NCBI GenBank assembly: GCA_039794245.1
Contig: JBDIVS010000027.1
Coordinates: forward strand, 1 to 32,558
DNA: 32,558 nt
DNA from: DAITQM01 sp039794245
Lineage (GTDB): Bacteria; Pseudomonadota; Gammaproteobacteria; Xanthomonadales; Wenzhouxiangellaceae
Direction: 5' to 3'
Under the pieces are notes generated by a model, which saw only the letters and a program-made list of their open reading frames with translations, ran no database searches and was not told the origin of the DNA. A program made the position numbers and the translations under genes. Position 1 is the stretch's first letter; the number at the start of each line of letters is the position of its first letter. Positions 1 through 6,253 of this stretch are shown here, piece after piece.

Positions 1-61
1 CAGAATTAGCGTTTGCCAACGACATTCGTGTCAAACACTGCACATTGATTCCTTTGAACAT
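1..61 (-). CDS. Possible immunity-protein start, cut by the window edge
   Basis: An ATG (59-61, minus) lies one base after the stop of the toxin fragment at 63-65 and is preceded by GGTGG at a suitable spacing for a ribosome binding site. The frame stays open to the window edge and reads MFKGINVQCLTRMSLANANS. The only arguments for a gene are its position directly downstream of a polymorphic-toxin C-terminus, where immunity genes normally sit, and the ribosome binding site. Twenty residues are too few to recognise a family. Confidence 0.3.
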   Translation of the reverse strand, partial: MFKGINVQCLTRMSLANANS

Positions 62-62
62 A

Positions 63-266
63 TCATCCACCATATGGTGTGAGCTTCCCGGTTTTGGGAT
101 CAAATATCTTGATTGATCCACCAGCTTGGGGTATTGCTTCTTCTAATGATTTCCTAATCAGCCTCGTCCTCGGACTAACAATCAAATTCAACGGCACTCT
201 CAGCTCTGTCGCGGCCGATATTTGCAACTGCAACTGTCTGGTGAACGACAGTATATTAACATTTTT
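63..266 (-). pseudogene. C-terminal fragment of a restriction-endonuclease-fold polymorphic toxin
   Basis: The minus strand is open for 68 codons to a TGA at 63-65. It begins KNVNILSFTRQL, continues with LNLIVSPRTRLIRKSLEEAI and ends FDPKTGKLTPYGG. From memory, this matches the tail of Rhs/CDI-type nuclease toxins of the Tox-REase group: a VKN motif carrying the PD-(D/E)xK lysine, then TRQL, then a strand of the type V-x-P-x-T and a PL-x-x-A-I helix. The fragment starts exactly at the ISL3 left end (267). The Asp/Glu of the active site and all delivery domains are therefore missing, and it cannot be a working toxin. Base composition is lower in GC than in the core genes, which fits transferred DNA. 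The family assignment is by eye; another nuclease-fold toxin family is possible. Confidence 0.55.
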
Positions 267-292
267 GGCTCCTCCGCAGAATTTGTGGGTAA
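267..292 (+). repeat. Left terminal inverted repeat of the ISL3 element
   Basis: It shares the core GCAGAATTTGTGGGT with the right end, which reads GCAGAATCTGTGGGT on the minus strand. It abuts the toxin fragment with no spacer. Confidence 0.65.
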
Positions 293-418
293 GACTGCCG
301 CGAATTCGGTCGAAAAGCGGCCGTTTTGGGTTTTGACCGACTCAAAAGGAGCATCCCGGCCCCTTCTCTGAGAAGATGGAAGTGCAATCCAACCATCCAA
401 CAGAAGGGAAAAGCCAGG

Positions 419-1660
419 ATGCAGGTGAAGACTATCCTGAATCGGGTTCAGAAATTCAAGTCGTATATGAATGTGTCTTGGGGCGGCAGGGCCGATGTCC
501 CCGAACTGGAGGTCGAGGTCGCCGAACGGGCCAATGGCCGGTCCCTGTGCTCGGGCTGTGGGCGGCCGCGGCCGGGCTACGACCGATTGCCGGCACGGCG
601 CTTTGAGTATGTGCCGCTGTGGGGCATCAAGGTGTTTCTGGTCTATGCGCCGCGCCGGGTGGACTGTCAGGACTGCGGGGTGAGGGTCGAGCGGATGCCG
701 TGGGCCTCGGGCAAGCACCGCCTGACCGAAGTCTATGCGTGGTTTCTGGCGCGCTGGGCCCGGCGGCTGAGCTGGAAGGAAGTGGCCGGGGTGTTTGACG
801 CCTCCTGGGACAGCGTATTTCGCGCGGTCGAGATGGCGGTGGAATGGGGCCGCGCCCATCAGGATCTGTCGGGCATCCAGGCGATCGGCATCGACGAAAT
901 TTCCCGCCAGCGCGGGCATCGCTACCTGCGCTGGCCTACCCGATCGACGCGCACTGTAAACGGTTGCTGTGGGTTGGGAAAGAGCGCAAGATCAAGACAT
1001 TGCTGGGATTTTTCCGTTGGTTCGGCGCGCAGTGCCGGAGTGAAGTATGTGTGCAGCGACATGTGGAAACCGTAGCTGAAAGTGATCGCCAAGAAAGCGG
1101 GCCAGGCTGTACACGTGCTGGACCGTTTTCACATCATGGCCCATTTCGGCAAGGCGCTCGATGAGGTGCGCGCCGGTGAGATCAGGACGCTCAAGGCCAA
1201 GGGATATGAGCCGGTCCTGAGCAAAAGCCGCTGGCTGCTGCTCAAGCGCCCGGAGAACCTCACCGACAAGCAGGAGGTCAAGTTGGCAGAGCTGATCCAG
1301 TACAACCTCAAGTCAATCCGCGCCTACCTGCTCAAAGAGGAGTTCCAGTTCTTCTGGGGCTATGTGTCGCCCTATTGGGCCGGCCGGTTCCTCGATCGCT
1401 GGTGCACCAAGACCCTGCGCTCGACTATCGAACCGATGAAACGGGTCGCCAGAATGCTCTGGACTCACCGGGGATTGTTGCTCAACTGGTTCCGAGCCAA
1501 AGGCCAGGTTTCCAGCGGTGTCGTCGAGGGTTTTAACGCCAAGGCCAAACTGACCTCCAGAAAATCCTTCGGTTTTCGGACCTTTCGATGCGCTAAAATC
1601 GCGTTGTATCATGCGCTTGGCGCTCTACTTGAGCCGGAATTCACCCACAGATTCTGCTGA
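419..1660 (+). pseudogene. ISL3-family transposase, broken by two frameshifts and a stop
   Basis: The start is the ATG at 419 (MQVKTILNRV), preceded by GAAGGGAAAAGCCAGG. The N-terminal zinc-ribbon part of ISL3 transposases is present (CSGCGRPRPGYDR, then CQDCGVRVERMPW). The DDE domain follows with GIDEI (first Asp), DRFHIMAHF (second) and VVEGFNAKAK (Glu near the end). The reading frame shifts near 940 after GHRYL, continues in another frame through AHCKRLLWVGKERKIKTLL, and returns to the first frame near 1035. A TAG at 1075 then replaces a codon in the stretch DMWKP-stop-LKVIAKKAG. The C-terminal half from about 1082 is intact. The element could not transpose on its own. Confidence 0.8.
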
Positions 1661-1666
1661 CGAGTC
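1641..1666 (-). repeat. Right terminal inverted repeat of the ISL3 element
   Basis: It overlaps the transposase stop codon (TGA at 1658-1660), as is common when the gene runs into the element end. It mirrors the left repeat at 267-292. Confidence 0.6.
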
Positions 1667-1678
1667 AAATAGTTTTAC

Positions 1679-1737
1679 TGGATTTCCGCATACGCCTTTC
1701 TGCGTGCGTACCCGCACAGGCAAGCGGGAATGACGAA
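1679..1737 (+). repeat. Intergenic TGGATT...CGGGAATGACGA repeat
   Basis: The stretch starts CTGGATTTCCGC and ends GCGGGAATGACGAA, an imperfect palindromic unit of a type that is scattered through many proteobacterial genomes. A second, shorter relative is at 28809-28840 and shares GCGGGAATGACGA. The rest of 1667-1826 shows no gene or clear signal. Confidence 0.5.
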
Positions 1738-1826
1738 AACAAGGGGGACGGGATACGGACAGTCTGTGAAGCCCGGTGATGGGTATCACAATCTGACACA
1801 CGCTCTGGCGCGCGTGAACGATGAGG

Positions 1827-2555
1827 CTAAAGCGGCTTGAGGTTGTCGCGGCCGAGGAGGTCGCGGATGCCGACGAGCGGCAGGCCGTGGCGGTAAACGA
1901 TGCCGTACTGGCGGATTTCGCCGTCGATTTCGCCGGCCCGGCGTTCGGCCAGGCTGCGGGTCATGTCGCTGTGATCGATCACCGCCAGGCGGTCGGAAAA
2001 CTCCATTTCGCGGATCCGTTCCTCGCCTTCGGGCGGCAGGGCGATTTCCCGGCGCGGCCACGGGATGGCGTACTTATTGTCCCGGGTGACGGCGACGGGC
2101 ACTTTGCAGGTGCCCGGATGGCCGCGCCAGGCGCCGTCGGGGTGGCGGGCGAGAAAGACCAGATAGCGCGGGCCGTCTTCGCCGTAGCGGGTCAGCGGGA
2201 AATAACACTCATCGCGGCGCAGCCCTTGTTCGTAGACGACGAGCGAATCGATGCCTACCGGCACCTTGTAGCCGATCAGGATTTTCAGGTAGGCGCTGCC
2301 GCGTATCGGAAAGCCGCGCTTGTAGTCGTAATCGGTGTAATACACCTGGGCCAGGGCGACAAGATCGGCGCCGGCGGCCAGTTCGGCCAGCGTCGGCCGT
2401 CCGGCGGCGGCCGATTCGCTGGCGGACCCGGCGGCAGGTTCGACACCAGCGCGGCCGGCATCGGGTGTTGCGGCCGCGGCCAACAGGGCGAATGGGATAA
2501 GCGGGGCGATCAGCATCGGCGGCCGAAAAACGGCCTTTCTGGTATCGTGGCGCAT
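1827..2555 (-). CDS. Hypothetical secreted protein
   Basis: This encodes 242 residues with no family that I recognise. The N-terminus has a hydrophobic stretch (MLIAPLIPFALLAAAATPDA, residues 14-33) typical of a signal peptide, followed by a low-complexity Ala/Gly/Ser linker to about residue 53. The globular part starts at TLAELAAGADLVALAQV and contains YLKILIGYKVPVGIDSLVVY and a two-cysteine pattern (DECYFPL, GTCKVPV) that could form a disulfide. A start at Met14 (2516) is equally possible because neither Met has a clear ribosome binding site. It is transcribed divergently from the M2 peptidase with only 53 bp between start codons, so the two may share a control region. GC-rich codon use supports a real gene. 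Confidence 0.6.
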   Translation of the reverse strand: MRHDTRKAVFRPPMLIAPLIPFALLAAAATPDAGRAGVEPAAGSASESAAAGRPTLAELAAGADLVALAQVYYTDYDYKRGFPIRGSAYLKILIGYKVPVGIDSLVVYEQGLRRDECYFPLTRYGEDGPRYLVFLARHPDGAWRGHPGTCKVPVAVTRDNKYAIPWPRREIALPPEGEERIREMEFSDRLAVIDHSDMTRSLAERRAGEIDGEIRQYGIVYRHGLPLVGIRDLLGRDNLKPL

Positions 2556-2608
2556 AGTGACATCATACGCCGCCCGACTGCAGGCGGCAAATCAACCGGG
2601 GATCACGT

Positions 2609-4408
2609 ATGAATCGAAACCTGCTTTTCATCGCAACCCTCGTCGCTTTGCCGCTGGCCGCCTGCCGGCCGCCTGCCGACGAACCGGCGCCCGAAACCGC
2701 CGCGCAGTTCGCCGCCCGCGCCGAGCAGGCGCTGGCCGCAGCCCAGGAGCGGGCCGAGCGGGCCTATTGGGTCTATCAGACCTATATCATCGACGATACC
2801 GAAAAAATCGCCGCCGAGGCCAGCGAGAATCTGACTCGCCTCGGCGTCGAACTGGCCACCGAGGCGCAGCGCTACCGCGACCTGGATCTCGACGCCACTA
2901 CACGCCGCAAACTCGATCTGCTCGGCCGCGCCATCGTCCTGCCGGCACCGGCCGAGCCGGCCGCCGGTGCCGAACTGGCCTCGCTGGCCGCCAAACTCGA
3001 CGGCCTGTACGGCAAGGGCCGTTACTGCCGCGACGACGGCACCTGCTGGACGCTCGACGAGATGGAACGCCGGCTCGCCACGGAGCGCGATCCGGCCCTG
3101 CTCGCCGAAATCTGGAACGGCTGGCGGACGATCGCGCCGCCGATGAAGCCGCTTTATGCCCGCCTCGTCGAGCTGGCCAACAGCGGGGCGCGCGACCTCG
3201 GCTATGCCGACACCGGTGAGCTGTGGCGTTCCGGTTACGACATGCCGCCCGCCGCGTTCGCCGCCGAACTCGACCGGCTGTGGGACCAGGTCAAGCCACT
3301 CTACGACGCCCTGCACTGCCACGTCCGCGACCGCCTGCGGGCGCACTATGGCGATGACATCGTCCCGCCCACCGGCCCGCTTCCAGCACACCTTTTGGGC
3401 AACATGTGGGCACAAAGCTGGGGCAATATCTACGACCTCGTCGCACCGCCGGCCGCCGATCCCGGATATGACCTGACCCAACGGCTTGGCGAAGCCGGCT
3501 ACGATGCGGTCAGAATGGTCAAAACCGGTGAAGCCTTTTTCAGCTCATTGGGTTTCGCGCCGCTGCCCGAAACCTTCTGGCAGCACTCGCTTTTCACCCG
3601 GCCGCGCGACCGCGACGTGGTCTGCCATGCCTCGGCGTGGGATATCGACGGCCAGGACGACTTGCGCATCAAGATGTGCATCGAACCGACCGAAGAACAC
3701 TTCCAGACGATCCACCACGAACTCGGCCACAACTATTACCAGCGCGCCTACAACGGGCTCGATCCGCTGTTCAGGGCCAGCGCCAACGACGGCTTCCACG
3801 AAGCGGTCGGCGATACGGTGGCCCTGTCAATCACCCCGCCCTATCTCAGGCAACTCGGCCTGATCGACGACTTGCCGCCGGCCGGCGCCGACCTCGGATT
3901 GTTGATGCATCTCGCGCTCGACAAGGTCGCATTTCTGCCGTTTGGGCTCATGGTCGATCAGTGGCGCTGGAAAGTGTTCGCCGGCGAAGCCGGGCCGGAA
4001 CGATACAATGGTCTGTGGTGGGAACTGCGCCGGCAATACCAGGGCATCGCGCCGCCAGGTCCGCGCCCGGCCGACGCCTTCGATCCGGGCGCCAAATACC
4101 ACGTGCCCGGCAACACACCTTATGCGCGTTATTTTCTCGCCACCATCTTGCAATTCCAGTTTCATCGCGCGCTGTGCGGCATAGCCGGCGACAGTGGCCC
4201 GCTCAACCGCTGCTCGATCTACGGCAACCAGGAAGCCGGCCGGCGCCTGAATGCGATGCTTGCCCTCGGCGCCTCCAAACCCTGGCCCGATGCCCTCGCC
4301 GCCCTGACCGGCAGCCGCGACATGGACGCCGGCGCAATCATCGATTATTTTGCCCCGTTAAAGACCTGGCTGGACGAACAAAACAAGAACCGCCAGTGTG
4401 GGTGGTAA
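2609..4408 (+). CDS. Peptidase M2 family (ACE-like) dipeptidyl carboxypeptidase, lipoprotein
   Basis: This is a zinc metallopeptidase of family M2, the family of angiotensin-converting enzyme, which removes C-terminal dipeptides. The gluzincin motif HELGH is at residues 370-374 and the downstream HEAVGD, carrying the third zinc ligand Glu, at 397-402, the normal spacing for M2. The N-terminus is a signal peptide with the lipobox LAAC (cleavage before Cys19), so the protein is probably anchored to a periplasm-facing membrane. At 599 residues it matches a single-domain bacterial ACE homologue. Other family landmarks visible are NMWAQSWGNIYDLV, EEHFQTIHHELGH and the C-terminal KYHVPGNTPYARYFLA. 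The ATG at 2609 is the only sensible start because the signal peptide begins there. The substrate is unknown; peptide scavenging is an inference. Confidence 0.92.
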   Translation: MNRNLLFIATLVALPLAACRPPADEPAPETAAQFAARAEQALAAAQERAERAYWVYQTYIIDDTEKIAAEASENLTRLGVELATEAQRYRDLDLDATTRRKLDLLGRAIVLPAPAEPAAGAELASLAAKLDGLYGKGRYCRDDGTCWTLDEMERRLATERDPALLAEIWNGWRTIAPPMKPLYARLVELANSGARDLGYADTGELWRSGYDMPPAAFAAELDRLWDQVKPLYDALHCHVRDRLRAHYGDDIVPPTGPLPAHLLGNMWAQSWGNIYDLVAPPAADPGYDLTQRLGEAGYDAVRMVKTGEAFFSSLGFAPLPETFWQHSLFTRPRDRDVVCHASAWDIDGQDDLRIKMCIEPTEEHFQTIHHELGHNYYQRAYNGLDPLFRASANDGFHEAVGDTVALSITPPYLRQLGLIDDLPPAGADLGLLMHLALDKVAFLPFGLMVDQWRWKVFAGEAGPERYNGLWWELRRQYQGIAPPGPRPADAFDPGAKYHVPGNTPYARYFLATILQFQFHRALCGIAGDSGPLNRCSIYGNQEAGRRLNAMLALGASKPWPDALAALTGSRDMDAGAIIDYFAPLKTWLDEQNKNRQCGW

Positions 4409-4435
4409 GTTACATTTTGAGATAATAATCGATCA

Positions 4436-4458
4436 ATCGGCTATCCGAGACAGCCGAT
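4436..4458. terminator. Hairpin between convergent genes
   Basis: A 7-bp stem ATCGGCT/AGCCGAT with a 9-nt loop lies between the ends of the M2 peptidase and the hicA remnant. No T-run follows on either strand, so it is at best a weak or Rho-assisted terminator. Confidence 0.3.
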
Positions 4459-4472
4459 CGGGATGAGTAAAA

Positions 4473-4691
4473 CTATCGATTTGTTTCGAAATGTCTGCGC
4501 TCTATTTCCGACTGGCGAATAATGGATTGAAGCGTGCCCTTTCTCAGTTCGGAGTGCAGCGGAACGGGCACCGTTGTGGTTCCTTCACCAGTGCGCTGCT
4601 GCAAAACCACATGACTGCCTCGCTATCGCTAGCGCACCTCGGAAAATCCATGCTGCTCCAGAATTTTACAAACTTCCCGTCCGGACAGCAT
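4473..4691 (-). pseudogene. hicA: hicA toxin (mRNA interferase) with two in-frame stops
   Basis: Read from the ATG at 4689-4691, the minus strand gives MLSGREVCKILEQHGFSEVR, stop, R, stop, then RGSHVVLQQRTGEGTTTVPV and PLHSELRKGTLQSIIRQSEI to a TAG at 4473-4475. Both ends are typical HicA: a short double-stranded-RNA-binding-like fold with the conserved G-S-H histidine and the VPxPxHxELxxGTLxxIIRQ tail. The break reads GTG CGC TAG CGA TAG CGA GGC, where relatives have VRQRGSH. It is explained by a 6-bp duplication of TAGCGA plus one C-to-T change. The toxin should not be made. It follows hicB after a single base. Confidence 0.8.
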
Positions 4692-4692
4692 C

Positions 4693-4944
4693 CTAAGCTT
4701 GCCCAACGGCGATCTCCATCTGGGTGACATAAACCTTGTCATGCAAACGTTGCTGGACTTCTTCCGGAGGTGCGGCCTCAAGAAACAGCTCCAGAGCTTC
4801 ACGCAAGTTACGGCTGGCTTCGTCGATGGTGTCACCTTGGCTCGCAATGTCCAATTCCGGACAGAGGGCCACATAACCATTATCTTCTCGTTCAATGACT
4901 GCGGTAACCCAATTGTTGCATAAATTCCCGGGATTCTCGATCAA
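4693..4944 (-). CDS. hicB: HicB-family antitoxin, 5' end altered
   Basis: The protein has the HicB N-terminal fold: VTAVIEREDNGYVALCPELD (about residues 13-32), then ASQGDTIDEASRNLREALEL and FLEAAPPEEV. It is about 70 residues without the C-terminal DNA-binding domain, like many HicB partners encoded upstream of hicA. It would neutralise HicA, which here is dead. The start is odd. The only in-frame initiator is TTG at 4942-4944, and the first residues (ENPGNLCNNW) are encoded by the dispersed repeat at 4906-4936 rather than by hicB-like sequence. Relatives begin just before the V-T-A-V-I-E stretch. The native start has probably been replaced, so expression is doubtful. Confidence 0.65.
   Translation of the reverse strand: MIENPGNLCNNWVTAVIEREDNGYVALCPELDIASQGDTIDEASRNLREALELFLEAAPPEEVQQRLHDKVYVTQMEIAVGQA
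4906..4936 (+). repeat. Dispersed short repeat, copy A
   Basis: It reads AACCCAATTGTTGCATAAAT followed by TCCCGGGATTC and forms the 5' end of the hicB frame. It matches the repeat between kbl and tdh almost base for base. A similar TCxxxTCAAGC also follows both copies. Confidence 0.65.
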
Positions 4945-5204
4945 GCGGGCGAGAAACCGGGCGCGTCACCCTGGGTGAATTCGATGCTTTGACTAAAATT
5001 CCAATAACTTATTGATTTAATGAAGAAATATATAAATTCGAGCAAAATTTATGCAACTGTTGGGTTCATCCAGCGTGCCGGCTATTTGACCCGGCCCAAA
5101 GGCCAATTCTAACTGACCATGAGCGCAAACAAGACGATTCAGGACGGCTTGTTGTATATGCTGGGAGCTTTGGCTAAAGTCGCATGGGATAAAATCCAGA
5201 GAAA
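4945..5204. other. Intergenic gap with an AT-rich island
   Basis: About 260 bp with no convincing gene. Positions 4985-5050 are markedly AT-rich (ATTTAATGAAGAAATATATA) compared with the rest of the window. The gap is bracketed and split by copies A, B and C of the dispersed repeat, as expected for the remains of an excised or deleted mobile segment. Confidence 0.4.
5045..5066 (-). repeat. Dispersed short repeat, copy B
   Basis: On the minus strand it reads AACCCAACAGTTGCATAAAT then TT, identical to the kbl-tdh copy over 21 bases but without the CCCGGGATTC extension. It lies at the edge of the AT-rich island. Confidence 0.65.
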
Positions 5205-5220
5205 TTTATGCAACAACTGG
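5202..5220 (-). repeat. Dispersed short repeat, copy C, at the cut end of hsdM
   Basis: On the minus strand it reads CCAGTTGTTGCATAAATTT. hsdM homology ends with the codons for DLKADY immediately before this sequence. The repeat therefore marks the truncation point. Confidence 0.6.
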
Positions 5221-6072
5221 GTGTAGTCGGCCTTGAGGTCGGGGTGCAGGTTGCGCAGGACCGAGTCGGCGGGCTGCGCGCCGAGGTTGGCCTCGATGCC
5301 GCGGATGGCGAGGTTCATGTGCGCCAGCCGCCAGGTGGTGGGGTTGGACCCCTGGCCGAAGATCGAGATGTCGGTCTTTTGCCCGCCGTGTGCTTCGACG
5401 AAACGTTCGGACTGCACGAACATGCCGGCCGAGCCGCAGCAGGGGTCGTAGACGCGCCCCTCGTAGGGTTCGAGCATCTCGACCAGCAGGCGCACGATGC
5501 AGCGCGGGGTGAAGAACTCGCCGCCGAGCTTGGGACTGGGCGAACTTGCCGAGGAAGTACTCGTAGACCCGGCCGAGCGTGTCGCGGGCTTTTGCGCGGT
5601 CGCCTTTGAAGCCGATGTCGGCGATCAGGTCGATCAGCCCTTTCAGCTTCTCCGGCGCGATGCCGCAGCAGGCGTAATCGCGCGGCAGCTTGCCCTTGAG
5701 GTTGGGGTTGTCGCGCTCCACGGCCAGGATGGCGTCGTCGATCAGCTTGGCGATGCCGGGCTGCGTGGCCTGGTTTTGGAGGTTCTGCCAGCGCGACTCC
5801 GGCGGCACCCAGAACACCCGCTCGGCTGTGTACTCGTCGCGATTCTCCAGCAGCCTTTCGAGCTGTGGGCCGGTGATGCCGTCGGCCTCCAACTCGCCCT
5901 GCAACTCCTCACGCCGGGCCTCGAAGGAGTCGGAGACGTACTTCAGGAAGAGCAGGCCGAGCACCACGTGCTTGTACTCGGCGGCATCGACCTGGCCGCG
6001 TAGCGCATCGGCCGACTTCCATAGGGTGTCGGCATAGGCGAGGTCGTTGTTGTTCGTTTCAGTGGTCGCCAT
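5206..6072 (-). pseudogene. hsdM: Type I restriction-modification methyltransferase subunit, frameshifted and truncated
   Basis: HsdM is the N6-adenine methyltransferase of a type I restriction system. The ATG at 6072 has GGAG upstream and opens MATTETNNNDLAYADTLWKS, followed by the helical HsdM_N domain (YKHVVLGLLFLKYVSDSFEA, then ENRDEYTAERVFWVP). After YEYFLGKFA the frame is lost near 5535-5545 by a one-base indel. The neighbouring frame continues SPKLGGEFFTPRCIVRLLVE and reaches the SAM-binding motif DPCCGSAGMF. Homology stops at DLKADY, just before the place where the catalytic NPPF motif should be, and the dispersed repeat begins. No hsdS or hsdR is present, so this is a dead remnant. 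Confidence 0.85.
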
Positions 6073-6253
6073 CAGATCTCCATTTTTGTTTTGTTCGCAC
6101 GATCTGATCTTAATCGTCAGGTGAATACTTTAATCCAACCAGGAAGGCAGGTTACCGGGCAAATTGGGGGTTGGATGAACGGTCTGGAATGACCGCTTTC
6201 TGAGGAGTTTCCCCACGCTGGGCGCCGGAAGGCAAACGTCCGGGTGGCGGCGC
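6073..6253. other. Intergenic region between recG and the hsdM remnant
   Basis: No gene is visible. An 8-bp inverted repeat ATCCAACC (6133-6140) / GGTTGGAT (6169-6176) and a small CGGTC/GACCG hairpin just beyond it could end recG transcription. Neither is followed by a T-run. Confidence 0.3.

Larger units (their letters stand above)
267..1666 (+). mobile_element. Decayed ISL3-family insertion sequence
   Basis: The element is bounded by imperfect 26-bp terminal inverted repeats. The left end starts GGCTCCTCCGCAGAATTTGT (267) and the right end, read inward on the minus strand from 1666, starts GACTCGTCAGCAGAATCTGT; about 21 of 26 positions agree. GGCTC-type ends are characteristic of ISL3. It encloses one transposase gene with two frame changes and a stop. 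The eight bases flanking each end (ACATTTTT on the left, AAATAGTT on the right) do not match, so no target-site duplication is visible. One flank has probably been deleted or rearranged since insertion. Confidence 0.75.

Noticed and set aside
79..336. An 85-codon plus-strand frame at the left end
   Set aside because: It spans the toxin remnant and the IS left end in antisense, and the minus strand gives the recognisable protein instead.
259..1674. Target-site duplication around the ISL3 element
   Set aside because: The eight bases on each side (ACATTTTT and AAATAGTT) differ, so no duplication can be claimed.
4699..4923. A 74-codon plus-strand frame opposite hicB
   Set aside because: It is antisense to the recognisable HicB fold and has no ribosome binding site or family match.
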